From Pseudomonadota bacterium (GTDB lineage: Bacteria; Pseudomonadota; Alphaproteobacteria; Acetobacterales; Acetobacteraceae), in NCBI GenBank assembly GCA_021809435.1, contig JAKBAD010000001.1, positions 620,001 through 684,000 of the forward strand: a stretch of 64,000 bases of DNA, written 5' to 3'. The first letter of the stretch is position 1; the number at the start of each line of letters is the position of its first letter. Shown here piece by piece: positions 1 to 10,489 of the stretch. The translations under genes and the position numbers were made by a program. The notes beneath the pieces are model-generated. The model did not search any database and was not told the DNA's origin. It saw nothing but the letters and a program-made list of their open reading frames with translations.

Positions 1-1
1 C

Positions 2-946
2 GCGGCGCTGGGGGGGCATGGCCCCGCGGCCATGATGGTGGCGAATATTTATGCCACCAACAGCGATGGGCTGGCGCCCAATTACGCCGAGGCGGCGATT
101 TGGCTCCATATCGCCGCCGAGAAGAACATGGTGCAGGCCGCGCAGGCGCTGGGGGTGCTTTATCTGCTGGGCCAGGGCGTGCCGCGCGACCCCGACGAAG
201 CCGCGAAATGGCTGCGTAAGGCCGCTGAACTTGGTTCCTCGGGGGCGCAGGCGACTTATGCGCAGGCGCTCGCCAAAGGGCGCTTCAATCCGCGCATCAC
301 CGAGCCCGCGCCGGTGGCGGAATGGTTTGAGCAGGCCGCGCTCCAGGGCGACAGGTTCGGAATTTACAATTATGCCGTGTGCCTGGCCGACGGGTTTGGC
401 ATAGAGAAGGACGAGGCCAAGGCCGCCGAACTTTTTCGCCAGGCGGCGGAGACGGTGATCGACGCGCAATATCGCTACGGGCTGATGCTGGCCGAGGGGC
501 GCGGGGTGGAGCGCGATTATGAGCAGGCGCGGGTGTGGCTGGAAAAGGCTTGCAGCATTGACGCGCCGCTGGCGCTGAACGCGCTGGCGACGCTGTATCT
601 GCACGGGATGGGCGGGCCGAAGGAGCCGCAAAAGGCGCTGCGGCTGTTTGAACGCGCCGCCGCCAAGGGCAATTTACAGGCGATGTTCGCGCTGGGCGCG
701 CTGCTGGGCGGGGGCAACGGGATGGAGGCGGACCGGGTGGCCTCGCTCGCCTGGTATCGCCATGCCGCGCAGGCCGGGCATAAACAGGCCGCGCTGATGC
801 TGGGTAAATATTACAAGCTGGGCATCGCCACCGCGCCGGACGCCGAGGAGGCGCGCAAATGGTTCACACAGGCACGCGACGCCGGGGTGGCCGAGGCGCA
901 GGCCGAGCTGGACAGCCTGCCGCCACCGGTGGCGCCGGCGGCGTGA
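2..946 (+). CDS. Sel1/TPR-repeat protein, 5' end truncated by the window edge
   Basis: Repeated A-x-x-x-G-x-x-Y-x-x-G-x-G-V-x-x-D/A-x-x-x-A-x-x-W-x-x-x-A-A units; Sel1-like codons continue in frame upstream of the ORF-track ATG at 32. Confidence 0.85.
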   Translation, partial: AALGGHGPAAMMVANIYATNSDGLAPNYAEAAIWLHIAAEKNMVQAAQALGVLYLLGQGVPRDPDEAAKWLRKAAELGSSGAQATYAQALAKGRFNPRITEPAPVAEWFEQAALQGDRFGIYNYAVCLADGFGIEKDEAKAAELFRQAAETVIDAQYRYGLMLAEGRGVERDYEQARVWLEKACSIDAPLALNALATLYLHGMGGPKEPQKALRLFERAAAKGNLQAMFALGALLGGGNGMEADRVASLAWYRHAAQAGHKQAALMLGKYYKLGIATAPDAEEARKWFTQARDAGVAEAQAELDSLPPPVAPAA

Positions 947-947
947 G

Positions 948-3686
948 GTGAGCCGGGCCGCGCGGCACAGACCGCAAAAGGCCGCCGCCGAGGCCTGGGC
1001 CAAAGGCCGCCTGGGCGGGGCGGTGGCCCGCGATTGGCTGGAACGCGCCGCGCGCTTTGCCCCCGATGATCCGCGCATTGGCCTGGACCTTGCCCGCGCG
1101 CGGCTCGATGCTGATGATTTCGCCGCCGCCCGCGCGGCCTATGAGCGGTTGGCGCGGCGCTATGATGTTGCCACGGGCTGGATGGGCATGGCGCTGGCCG
1201 CTCTGCGGCAGGGCGACATGACCGGCGTGACAACGGCCCTGGACGTCCTGCTGACCCGCCATGTGCTGGCCGATGAGCCGGGCAGCGTGGCGTTTTTGCG
1301 CCAGGCCGCGGCCATGGCGGGGTTTGGGGCGATTGCCCTGACGCGCCCCGATGGCGCGCGGGTGCGCCTGGGCACCGGGCGCTGCCTGGGTGAGAGGGCC
1401 GATGAACTGGCCCTGACCCGTGTGGAGGGGCTGGTGACGCCGCGCGCCGATGGCGGGTTGGAGGGCTGGGCCGCACGCCCCGCCTGGCCGGATGAGCCCC
1501 CTGCCCTGTTTCTCACCGATGCCACGGGCCGCCGTGAGCGCGTGCGGCTGGGCCGGGCCTTGCCCGCCGATGACAACGCGCCGCTGCTGCCGCGCTATCG
1601 GTTTAGGGTGAGCGCGCGGAAATTGGCCGGGCTGGTGCCGCCATTTGGTTTAGCTGGCGCCACGGGGGGCGATATTTTTGGCAGCCCCGTGGACCCGCGC
1701 GCGCTGGCAGAGCCGCCGCGCCGCGCAGAGGCGCGCGGGCCGCTGCCCCCGGCGCCCAAGCCGGCGGCCGGACTGGCGCTGGTGATGCCGGCCTACCGGG
1801 GGCTTGAGGAGACGCGGGCGGCACTGGAAAGCGTGCTGGACAGCGCGCCAAGGGGCGCGCGCGTGCTGGTGGTGGATGATGCCTCGCCCGAGCCCGGATT
1901 GTCGGCTTATTTGGCCGGCATGGCGGGGCGTGGGCGGATTGAGCTGTTCAGGCATGAGCGCAACCAAGGCTTTTGCGCGGCGGTGAACACGGCGCTGGCC
2001 AAAGCGCCCGGCCATGACGTGGTGCTGCTCAACAGCGATATTTTGCTGCCCCCCGGCGCGCTGGAGACGCTGCGCGACGTTGCCTATGCCAATCATGCGA
2101 CCGGCACGGTGACGCCGCTTTCCAATGAGGGTAGCCTGGCTTCCTATCCGCGCGCGCAAGGCGGTAACCAGATGCCCGATTTGGCCGAAACCACGCGGCT
2201 GAACGGGCTGGCGCGGGCGGTGAACGGGCTGGACGCGGTGGAGGTGCCGACCGGCGTGGGGTTTTGCCTCTTTATTCGCCATGATTGCCAGGCGGCGGTG
2301 GGGGCTTTGCGCGGGGATTTATATGCGCAGGGTTATGGGGAGGAGAATGATTTTTGCCTGCGCGCGCGCCAGGCCGGGTTTGTGAGCGTGCTGGCCACGG
2401 GGGCGTTTGTGGCGCACCGGGGGGGGGTGTCGTTCCGCGCCCAGGCGCGGGGGCTGATGGCACGGAATTTGGCGATTTTGGAGCGGCTGTTTCCCGGCTA
2501 CCAGGCACTGGTGGCGGCGCATTTTGCCGCCGACCCGGCGGCCGGCGCGCGCGCGCGGCTGGATGAGGCGCGGCTACGCGAGGCGGTGAGCGGCGCGCGC
2601 GAGGTGGTGCTGATGATCTCGCACAGCCATGGCGGGGGCGTGGCGCGGCAGGTGCGGGCCGAGATGGCGCGGGTGCGGGCCGATAAGGGCGCCGCGCTGC
2701 TGCTGGCGACTGAATTTCCCGCTGACCCCGAGCGGACGCCTTACCCGTGGCGCGCGCGGCTGCAGGCGGGCGAGGCCGATGATATGCCGGGGCTGAGCTT
2801 TGCGCTGGAGACCGCGTTTGACCAGCTAATGGCGCTGTTGCGCGACCTGGGGGTGGGACGGGTGGTGCTGCACCATACGCTCGGCCACCACCCGCGCGTG
2901 CGCGAGATTGCCGGGGCGCTGGGCGTGGCGCAGGAGATTGTGGTGCATGATTATGGCGCCTTTTGCCCACGGGTGAATCTGCTGAGCCGCCCTGCCCCGA
3001 CCGAGCCGCCGCGCTATTGCGGCGAGCCCGCTGAGGCGGCCTGCGTTGCCTGCTGCGCGCGTGACAAGGGCGGGGTGCATGAGCGGCTGGGCGTGCGGCG
3101 GCTGCGCGCGCGCACGCGGGCGGAGTTTGCCGCCGCCAGCCGGGTAAGCGCGCCCTCGCGGGATGCAGCGCGGCGGATGATGCGGCATTTTCCCGGCGTG
3201 ACGGTTGAGGCGACGCCCTGGGAGGAGGATGCTCTGCCCTATGAGTTGCGCCGCCCGCCGGCCACGGGCAAACGGCGCGTGGCGGTGATTGGCGGTATCG
3301 GCCCGGCCAAGGGGTTTGAGGTGCTGCGCGACTGCGCGCTGGATGCGCGCGCGCGCGGGTTGGGGCTGGAATTTGTGGTGGTGGGGGGCAGTTCTGACGA
3401 TGAGCGGCTGATTGAGGCCGGGGTGTTTGTGACCGGACCTTACCAGGAGGGCGAGGCGCAGGGTTTAATTGCCCAGCTCCGGCCTGATCTGGCGTTTCTG
3501 CCCTCGATTTGGCCCGAGACCTGGTGCTTTGCGCTGACCGAGGCCTGGCGGGCCGGGCTGTGGCCGGTGGTGTTTGATTTGGGGGCCCAGGGCGAGCGGG
3601 TGCGGACCACCGGACGCGGGCTGGCGCTGCCGCTGGGCCTGCCGCCAGGGCGCGTGAACGATGTGCTGCTGCGCGCTGGCCCATGA
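948..3686 (+). CDS. Multi-domain glycosyltransferase (N-terminal region, GT2-like domain, GT4-like C-terminal domain)
   Basis: GT2 motifs LVMPAYRGLEETRAALESVLDS, VLVVDDASPEP, RNQGFCAAVNTAL, VVLLNSDILL; C-terminal AVIGGIGPAKGFEVL and FLPSIWPETWCFALTEAWRAG typical of GT4. Confidence 0.85.
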   Translation: MSRAARHRPQKAAAEAWAKGRLGGAVARDWLERAARFAPDDPRIGLDLARARLDADDFAAARAAYERLARRYDVATGWMGMALAALRQGDMTGVTTALDVLLTRHVLADEPGSVAFLRQAAAMAGFGAIALTRPDGARVRLGTGRCLGERADELALTRVEGLVTPRADGGLEGWAARPAWPDEPPALFLTDATGRRERVRLGRALPADDNAPLLPRYRFRVSARKLAGLVPPFGLAGATGGDIFGSPVDPRALAEPPRRAEARGPLPPAPKPAAGLALVMPAYRGLEETRAALESVLDSAPRGARVLVVDDASPEPGLSAYLAGMAGRGRIELFRHERNQGFCAAVNTALAKAPGHDVVLLNSDILLPPGALETLRDVAYANHATGTVTPLSNEGSLASYPRAQGGNQMPDLAETTRLNGLARAVNGLDAVEVPTGVGFCLFIRHDCQAAVGALRGDLYAQGYGEENDFCLRARQAGFVSVLATGAFVAHRGGVSFRAQARGLMARNLAILERLFPGYQALVAAHFAADPAAGARARLDEARLREAVSGAREVVLMISHSHGGGVARQVRAEMARVRADKGAALLLATEFPADPERTPYPWRARLQAGEADDMPGLSFALETAFDQLMALLRDLGVGRVVLHHTLGHHPRVREIAGALGVAQEIVVHDYGAFCPRVNLLSRPAPTEPPRYCGEPAEAACVACCARDKGGVHERLGVRRLRARTRAEFAAASRVSAPSRDAARRMMRHFPGVTVEATPWEEDALPYELRRPPATGKRRVAVIGGIGPAKGFEVLRDCALDARARGLGLEFVVVGGSSDDERLIEAGVFVTGPYQEGEAQGLIAQLRPDLAFLPSIWPETWCFALTEAWRAGLWPVVFDLGAQGERVRTTGRGLALPLGLPPGRVNDVLLRAGP

Positions 3687-3867
3687 GGCGTTAGGCCATG
3701 ACCGCAAAGGTTTTTTTGCACGCGCGGGGCTGGATAATTGCCGCGCTTTAAACTAACCCATGCCACCATGTCGGGGATTATCGATGTCTTCTTATGGGGA
3801 TGAGATGGCCGACTTCGAGTGACACAGAGCAACCCGGACCCGACAGGGTAAGACGCAAGGATCTGAC

Positions 3868-4767
3868 ATGACCGCCGCGAAATCCGCCTCCTCTGCCCCC
3901 AACGACCAAGCCTCCGGGCCCGCGCCGCATTTGGGCGCTGGAGCGCCGGCGGGGGATCCGGCCAAGATGGTGCAGGAGCTGAAGGTGAGCGGCCACATGA
4001 TGGCGCTGCCGCCGGGGCTGTTTTGCATAATCAACGAGCCGGTGCCGGGGGCCGCGCGCATGGGCGGGCTGCCGGGCGTGCGGCTCTCGCCGCCGCCGGG
4101 CGACACCAGCAATGTCGAGATTTCGAGCTTCCGGGCCGATGGCTGGCTGGGTGGCGAGGGTGACGCGGCGCTGGTGCGGGTGAAGCACCGGCCCGCGCAG
4201 CTGATGGTGACCATTTATCAGGCCGCCAACCTGCCCGATGCCAAGCCGCGCCTGCAGGTGCACCAGATTTTGGGCGGCGCGCCGGAGGCACAGGCCGCGC
4301 CTGGGCCCCAAGCCGCCGCCGCGCCGCCGCCCGTGCCGGCCCGGCAGGATGTGATGGCCCATATCCAGACGCGCGGGGATGTGACCACCGGCTTTGGCGA
4401 CTGGCTGGGCGAGGCGGGATCGAACAACTGGGTGGAGGGATTTGCCCTGAACGCCCCCGAGGGCATGGCCGCCGAAGACCTTACCTATCAGGCCGTGCTG
4501 GGGCGCGGGTGGCTCTCGCCTTGGGTGGAAGCCGGGCAATATTGCGGCTCACGCGGGATGGCGCTGCCGCTGCTGGGGCTGCGCGTGCGGCTGACCGGCG
4601 AGGCGGCCGAGCGCTATGAGGTGAGCGTGGAGGCGAGCTTTGTGGGCGGCGCCAAGGCCGGGCCAGTTGGCAATGACGAAACCTGCGAAGCCGAGACGCT
4701 GGCGCCGCTGGAGGCGCTGTGCGTGACACTGACCCCACGCGCGCCGCGCAAGGGCAAGAAACGCTGA
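3868..4767 (+). CDS. Hypothetical protein with ChW-like (clostridial hydrophobic W) repeats
   Basis: 299 aa; YQAVLGRGWLSPWVEAGQYCGSRGMALPLLGLRVRL resembles the ChW pattern (GW..w...G...G..G..L.lealki.l); a second degenerate unit starts at AHIQTRG. Confidence 0.5.
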   Translation: MTAAKSASSAPNDQASGPAPHLGAGAPAGDPAKMVQELKVSGHMMALPPGLFCIINEPVPGAARMGGLPGVRLSPPPGDTSNVEISSFRADGWLGGEGDAALVRVKHRPAQLMVTIYQAANLPDAKPRLQVHQILGGAPEAQAAPGPQAAAAPPPVPARQDVMAHIQTRGDVTTGFGDWLGEAGSNNWVEGFALNAPEGMAAEDLTYQAVLGRGWLSPWVEAGQYCGSRGMALPLLGLRVRLTGEAAERYEVSVEASFVGGAKAGPVGNDETCEAETLAPLEALCVTLTPRAPRKGKKR

Positions 4768-4826
4768 ACCAGAATGGCCCGGCCGGATGGCGGCCGGGTT
4801 TACGCCACAGGCAGTGAGGGCATGAC

Positions 4827-6140
4827 GTGAATTTCCTGTTCGTGCACCAGAATTTTCCCGGCCAGTATCTGCACATCATCCGGGATTTGCTGGCCGATAA
4901 CGAAAAACACCCGGGCACCCATGAGATCGTGTTCATGTCTGAACCGAACCAGAACATGATGCGCGGCGTGCGCAAGGTGACCTATGCCCGGCCACCTGCC
5001 ATTTCGACCACCGTATCGCTCGATGCGCGAGACTTCGAGATGGCCGTGCGCCGGGCCAACGCGGCCTATCAGGGGGCGTTGCAGATCAAGGCGCTGGGCT
5101 ATCGGCCTGATATCATCATCGGCCATCATGGCTGGGGCGAGATGCTCAATTTGTGCGACGTGTTTCCGGGCGTGCCGATTTTGGGGTATTTCGAGTTTTA
5201 TTACCGGATCTTGGGCACGGATGTGAATTTCGACCGGGAATTTCCCATGCCCGTGGCGCGGTTTGGCATGGTGCGCGCCAAGAACACCATTAATCTGCTG
5301 GCGCTGGATTTGGAGCAATATGGCCAGACGCCGACGCAATGGCAGCTCAAGACCTACCCCGACTGGGCGCAAAGCCGGATTAAGGTGATTGAGGAAGGGG
5401 TGGATTTGGAGCTGTGCCAGCCCGAGCCGGAGCTGGCCAAAAACAGCCTGACCGTGGGGCCGCTGACCGTGGGGCCGACGCAGAAGCTGATTACCTATGT
5501 GGCGCGCAACCTGGAACCTTATCGGGGGTTTCATACCTTCATGCGCGCGCTGCCACGGATTTTGGCCGCGCGGCCGGATGTGGTGGTGAGCGTGGTGGGC
5601 GGCGATGAGGTGAGTTATGGCGCGCCGCCGCCCCAGGGCGGCACCTGGCGCCAGGCGATGATGGCGGAGGTGGGCGAGGCAATCGACCTCTCGCGCGTGC
5701 ATTTCATGGGTAAAGTTGGGTACCGGGATCATCTCACGCTGCTCAAGCGCTCGGACGCGCATGTTTATCTGTCGTTCCCGTTCGTGGCGTCGTGGTCGCT
5801 GCGCGAGGCGCTGGCCTGCGGCTGCGTGGTGGTGGGCTCGGACACCGAGACCGTGACCGAGTTTGTGCAAGAGGGAGTGACCGGGATTGTGACCCCCACA
5901 CTCGACCATGAGGCGCTGGCGGCGAATGTGCTGCGGGCGCTGCGTGATAAGAAGCTGGCCGCGCGGGTGCGCAAGGGTGCGCGCGATTATGCGGTGGCGC
6001 GCCTGGGGATGAGGGATTATCTGGACCGCTACCGGGCTTATATCGAGGAAATTACCGGCAAGACGCTGCTGCCGCCCGCCCCCGCCACGGTCCGCAAACC
6101 GGCTGGCCGCCGCAAGCCCAAAGCCGCCGCGGCGCGATAG
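4827..6140 (+). CDS. Glycosyltransferase family 4 protein
   Basis: [17 protein letters not shown] start, [20 protein letters not shown] and [28 protein letters not shown]4 motifs; GTG start. Confidence 0.85.
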   Translation: MNFLFVHQNFPGQYLHIIRDLLADNEKHPGTHEIVFMSEPNQNMMRGVRKVTYARPPAISTTVSLDARDFEMAVRRANAAYQGALQIKALGYRPDIIIGHHGWGEMLNLCDVFPGVPILGYFEFYYRILGTDVNFDREFPMPVARFGMVRAKNTINLLALDLEQYGQTPTQWQLKTYPDWAQSRIKVIEEGVDLELCQPEPELAKNSLTVGPLTVGPTQKLITYVARNLEPYRGFHTFMRALPRILAARPDVVVSVVGGDEVSYGAPPPQGGTWRQAMMAEVGEAIDLSRVHFMGKVGYRDHLTLLKRSDAHVYLSFPFVASWSLREALACGCVVVGSDTETVTEFVQEGVTGIVTPTLDHEALAANVLRALRDKKLAARVRKGARDYAVARLGMRDYLDRYRAYIEEITGKTLLPPAPATVRKPAGRRKPKAAAAR

Positions 6141-6220
6141 TGGCGCCGCTGTTTCTGGTGCTTGCTTGCGGTTCGCGCTATGAGCCCCAGATAAACACGG
6201 ATTTTACTAGGACGAGACCC

Positions 6221-8071
6221 ATGCCCGCTTACCGCTCACGCACCTCCACCCATGGCCGCAACATGGCCGGCGCCCGCGCGCTGTGGCGCGCCACGGGCAT
6301 GAAGAACGAGGATTTCGGCAAGCCCATTATCGCCATCGCCAATTCGTTCACGCAGTTCGTGCCGGGCCATGTGCACCTCAAGGATCTGGGCCAGCTGGTG
6401 GCGCGCGAGGTGGAAAAAGCCGGCGGCGTGGCCAAGGAGTTCAATACCATCGCCATCGATGACGGGATCGCCATGGGACATGGGGGGATGCTGTATTCGC
6501 TGCCCTCGCGCGATCTGATCGCGGATTCGGTGGAGTATATGGTCAATGGTCATTGCGCCGATGCGCTGGTGTGTATCTCGAACTGCGACAAGATCACGCC
6601 CGGCATGCTGATGGCCGCCATGCGGCTCAATATCCCGACCGTGTTTGTCTCGGGCGGGCCGATGGAGGCGGGCAAGGTTTCGGCCGGCGGCAAGATCAAG
6701 GCCGTGGATTTGATCGACGCCATGATCGTGGCGGCGGATGACCGGGTTTCGGACGAGGAGGTGGACGAGTATGAGCGCTCGGCTTGCCCGACCTGCGGCT
6801 CATGCTCGGGGATGTTCACCGCCAATTCGATGAATTGCCTGACCGAGGCGCTGGGCCTCTCGCTGCCGGGCAATGGCTCGCTGGTGGCCACCCACGCCGA
6901 CCGCGAGGGGCTGTTCCGGCGCGCGGGGCAGTTGGCCGTGGACCTGGCCAAGCGCTATTACGAGGGCGAGGATGCCACCGTGCTGCCGCGCGCCATCGCC
7001 AGCTTCGAGGCGTTTGAGAACGCCATGACGCTCGATATCGCCATGGGGGGCTCGACCAACACGGTGCTGCATTTGCTGGCCGCCGCCCAGGAGGCGGGGG
7101 TGAATTTCACCATGAGCGACATCGACCGGCTCTCACGCCGCGTGCCATGCCTGTGCAAGGTGGCGCCGAGCCGTAACGATGTGCACATGGAAGACGTGCA
7201 CAGGGCCGGTGGCATTATGGGCATTCTGGGCGAGCTGGACCGCGCCGGGCTGCTCAACACCGCCACCCACACCGTGCACAGCCCGACGCTCAAAGCCGCG
7301 CTCGCCCGCTGGGATGTGGCGCAGACGCAGGATGACGCGGTGCATGGATTTTATAAAGCCGCGCCCGGCGGCGTGCGCACCACCGAGGCGTTCAGCCAGG
7401 ATTGCCGCTATGCGGCGCTGGATTTGGACCGGGCGAGTGGCGTGATTCGCGACATGGCCCATGCCTATAGCCAGGATGGCGGGCTGGCGGTGCTGTTTGG
7501 CAACATCGCGGAGGATGGTTGCATTGTGAAGACCGCCGGGGTGGATGCCTCGATTTTGAAATTCTCCGGCCCCGCCTTGGTGTGTGAGAGCCAGGATGAG
7601 GCGGTGGCGAAGATTTTGAGCGGGGGCGTGCGGAAGGGCGATGTCGTGGTCATTCGCTATGAGGGACCGCGCGGGGGGCCGGGCATGCAGGAGATGCTCT
7701 ATCCGACCTCGTATCTGAAATCGAAGGGGCTCGGCAAGGATTGCGCGCTGCTCACCGATGGGCGGTTCTCGGGCGGGACCTCGGGGCTTTCGATTGGCCA
7801 TGTGTCGCCCGAAGCGGCGGAGGGCGGGTTGATCGGGCTGGTTGAGACCGGCGATCTCATCGAGATCGATATTCCGGGCCGCGCGATTAATGTGAAGCTG
7901 GATGCGGCGGAGCTGGAGCGGCGCCGGGTGCAGATGGAGGCGCGCGGGGCGAAGGCCTGGAAGCCGGTTTCGCGCGAGCGTCAGGTTTCACCCGCTTTGC
8001 GCGCCTATGCCGCCATGGCGACCAGCGCCGCCTATGGCGCCGTGCGCGATGTGAGCAAGCTGGGCGATTGA
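6221..8071 (+). CDS. ilvD: Dihydroxy-acid dehydratase
   Basis: [26 protein letters not shown] start; [61 protein letters not shown]. Start moved downstream of the track ORF (6140). Confidence 0.95.
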   Translation: MPAYRSRTSTHGRNMAGARALWRATGMKNEDFGKPIIAIANSFTQFVPGHVHLKDLGQLVAREVEKAGGVAKEFNTIAIDDGIAMGHGGMLYSLPSRDLIADSVEYMVNGHCADALVCISNCDKITPGMLMAAMRLNIPTVFVSGGPMEAGKVSAGGKIKAVDLIDAMIVAADDRVSDEEVDEYERSACPTCGSCSGMFTANSMNCLTEALGLSLPGNGSLVATHADREGLFRRAGQLAVDLAKRYYEGEDATVLPRAIASFEAFENAMTLDIAMGGSTNTVLHLLAAAQEAGVNFTMSDIDRLSRRVPCLCKVAPSRNDVHMEDVHRAGGIMGILGELDRAGLLNTATHTVHSPTLKAALARWDVAQTQDDAVHGFYKAAPGGVRTTEAFSQDCRYAALDLDRASGVIRDMAHAYSQDGGLAVLFGNIAEDGCIVKTAGVDASILKFSGPALVCESQDEAVAKILSGGVRKGDVVVIRYEGPRGGPGMQEMLYPTSYLKSKGLGKDCALLTDGRFSGGTSGLSIGHVSPEAAEGGLIGLVETGDLIEIDIPGRAINVKLDAAELERRRVQMEARGAKAWKPVSRERQVSPALRAYAAMATSAAYGAVRDVSKLGD

Positions 8072-8094
8072 GCCAAGGCCCGCGACGACTTGGG

Positions 8095-8125
8095 AGGCGG
8101 CCTTTTCGCGAAGGCCGCCTTTTTT
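8095..8125 (+). terminator. Rho-independent terminator after ilvD
   Basis: AGGCGGCCTT-TTCGCG-AAGGCCGCCT followed by TTTTT. Confidence 0.9.
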
Positions 8126-8161
8126 ATTTGTGGCTGATGGGGGGCGCGGCGCCGGCTTGGC

Positions 8162-9631
8162 TCAGGCGGAAGCGAGGGTGCGGGGCTTGTTGGTGTGGCT
8201 GGAGGAGACGCTGAGATTATCGACCGCGTAATCGATGGTGGCGGCGTCGAGCTTGGGCTGCACGTTCATGAAACGCGCGATGGCCAGCACCTGATCGACG
8301 ATGAAGCGGGCATGGTAGGCGGCGAGCTCGAGGCCTTTTTCCTGCGTGACCTTGTGCACGATGGTGTTGAAGATCAGGTCGTTGAACTCGACATTGGCGC
8401 GCCGGCAGACATTTTCGAAAATGGCCCGGTAGGTCTGGCGGTTGGGGGCGGCGACCTCGACCTTGTAGGGCAGACGGCGGAGGAAGGCGGTGTCCATCAG
8501 CTCGGCGGGGTCGAGATTTGTGGAGAAAATGAGCATGGCCTCAAACGGGACCATGAAGCTCTTGCCGGTATGGAGCTTGAGATAGTCGATGTGATTTTCC
8601 ATCGGCACGATCCAGCGGTTGAGCAGTACCGAGGGGGAGACGAGCTGACGACCAAAATCGTCGATGACGAAGCAGCCGCCCAGCGCCTTGATATGGAGGG
8701 GGGCTTCGTAGAAGCCGGTGGCGGGATCGTGGCGGAGATCGAGCATTTCGAGCGTGAGCTCGCCGCCCGCCACCACGAAGGGCCGGCGCATGGGCACCCA
8801 GCGGCCATCATAGCCATCCCGGCGCAGGGAGGTGACTTGACCGGTGGCGGCGCGGTCGGCTTGCGCCTCGATGGGGCGATGCAGGCTGGGGTCGAAGACG
8901 CGGATGATCTGGCCTTCGACGATGATCGCGTAAGGCAGGTAGATGAGACTGCTGAACACGTTGGCGAAGCTGTAGGCGACGGTGGTTTTGCCGTTGCCGG
9001 GCGGGCCGTACATGAGCAGGGGCCGCCCGGAATTGAGAGCCGGGCCGATTTTACGGATGAAGGCGTCGGTGACATCGAAGCCTGACAGGGCGCGGCGCAC
9101 GGAATCGAAGCTCACAGGCTGGCTGGTGACGCGCTGCTGGCGCACGCGCTGGCAAAACACATCGAGCGGCACGGGCGCGGGGCCGCTATATTGCGAGAGC
9201 TTCATGGAATCATGCGCCCAGCGCTTGCCGTTTTCAGACAGCTCATAGCGGATGACATTGCTTTGCCCGCCCTGCGCGCCCAGCGCCACCAGCAGGTTGC
9301 GCCCAATGGCCATGCGGATCAGCTCATCGACCAGATGTGGCGGCAGTTTGAGCGAATCGACCAGTTGCGGCGTGGTTTCCAGGCGCATGGCATACATGTG
9401 CTTGAGCAGCAGCGACATCAGCTCGGTGGGGTGGACGCCGGTTTCCTCGAGGCTGCGGGGCTCGGGCGGCAGGCGGGCGGCGAAATCCTGCAAGATAAGC
9501 GCGCGCTGGGGCAGCATGGCGCACAGATGCTCGATGATGCGGCCGCCACGCACCGCCTGGGTGGTAAGCGCCTGCTCAAGCTCTTCCGGCGTTACCAAGC
9601 GGGTCGCGACGAGAAGATCAGTGAGCTGCAT
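8162..9631 (-). CDS. Uncharacterised AAA+ ATPase with N-terminal MshEN/GspE-N-like region
   Basis: Walker A GPPGNGKT, Walker B-like CFVIDDFG, sensor-like IFSTNLDP; N-terminus MQLTDLLVATRLVTPEELEQALTTQ resembles MshEN/T2SS-E N-terminal repeats. Confidence 0.65.
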   Translation of the reverse strand: MQLTDLLVATRLVTPEELEQALTTQAVRGGRIIEHLCAMLPQRALILQDFAARLPPEPRSLEETGVHPTELMSLLLKHMYAMRLETTPQLVDSLKLPPHLVDELIRMAIGRNLLVALGAQGGQSNVIRYELSENGKRWAHDSMKLSQYSGPAPVPLDVFCQRVRQQRVTSQPVSFDSVRRALSGFDVTDAFIRKIGPALNSGRPLLMYGPPGNGKTTVAYSFANVFSSLIYLPYAIIVEGQIIRVFDPSLHRPIEAQADRAATGQVTSLRRDGYDGRWVPMRRPFVVAGGELTLEMLDLRHDPATGFYEAPLHIKALGGCFVIDDFGRQLVSPSVLLNRWIVPMENHIDYLKLHTGKSFMVPFEAMLIFSTNLDPAELMDTAFLRRLPYKVEVAAPNRQTYRAIFENVCRRANVEFNDLIFNTIVHKVTQEKGLELAAYHARFIVDQVLAIARFMNVQPKLDAATIDYAVDNLSVSSSHTNKPRTLASA

Positions 9632-9753
9632 ACCGTACTCCGGTGGACGAAATTACCAGAACGTCATCTCTCAATTTCCGCCGTCAGGCAATGAATACTT
9701 CAGGTTGGGCAGGAATGCGCGATGTCAAGGAGGCGCACGGATCGCGCGGGCAT

Positions 9754-10485
9754 TTAACCCGGGCGGCGCGACCAGCCGGCAAGCTGATAGCGGCTGCCCA
9801 GCGCGTAACGGCTGCCGGGATGGGTGAGCGCCGAGCGCGTGGCCTGGGCGCCATTCCACCAGGTACGGCGCGAGAGGCGCAGGCAGGGCTCGTGGGCGGG
9901 GATGGCGAGGAGGTGCTGCATGCGCGCGTCGGGGGCGACGGCGTGGATGATGTGCTCGACCTCATCGGGCGGGGCGATGGATTGCAGATAGCGGTTGGGG
10001 GTGATCTGGGTGAAATCCTGGTCGAGATAGCCGGGCGCGAAGGCGGGGGAGATGAAGCGAAGCTCGAACTGCACGGGCGTGTCGCTCTCGAAATGGACGA
10101 TTTCGGAATAAAATAGCGGCGTGCGCGGTGGCAGGGAAAATTCGGCGCTTTGCGCGGCCGAGGGCGGCAGGGCGGTGAGCACCAGCACCTGGGCGCGGTG
10201 GTGGTGGCCACGGGCGGTGATGTCTTCGGCGATATCGTGAATTTCGATGAGCGCCGAGCGCGGCTCGCGCGGCTGCACGAAGCTGCCCACGCCCTGCACA
10301 CGGTGCAGCACGCCTTCGGCGGAAAGCTCGCGGAGCGCGCGGTGCACGGTCATGCGCGAGGCGCCCAGGCGCTCCATCAGCTCGAACTCTGAAGGGATGC
10401 GCCCGCCCGGCGGCCAGGTGCCGGCGGCGATGCCTTCCAGCAGGTGATGTTTCACGCGTTCATAGAGCTTGGGGGGCTTGTTCAT
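9754..10485 (-). CDS. hutC: Histidine utilization repressor, GntR/HutC family
   Basis: N-terminal GntR wHTH (IPSEFELMERLGASRMTVHRALRELSAEG) and UTRA domain; adjacent to hut genes. Confidence 0.93.
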   Translation of the reverse strand: MNKPPKLYERVKHHLLEGIAAGTWPPGGRIPSEFELMERLGASRMTVHRALRELSAEGVLHRVQGVGSFVQPREPRSALIEIHDIAEDITARGHHHRAQVLVLTALPPSAAQSAEFSLPPRTPLFYSEIVHFESDTPVQFELRFISPAFAPGYLDQDFTQITPNRYLQSIAPPDEVEHIIHAVAPDARMQHLLAIPAHEPCLRLSRRTWWNGAQATRSALTHPGSRYALGSRYQLAGWSRRPG

Positions 10486-10489
10486 TCCG

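Noticed and set aside
2272-3684. 470-aa minus-strand ORF antisense to the glycosyltransferase
   Set aside because: Pro/Arg/Ala-rich shadow frame without domain motifs.
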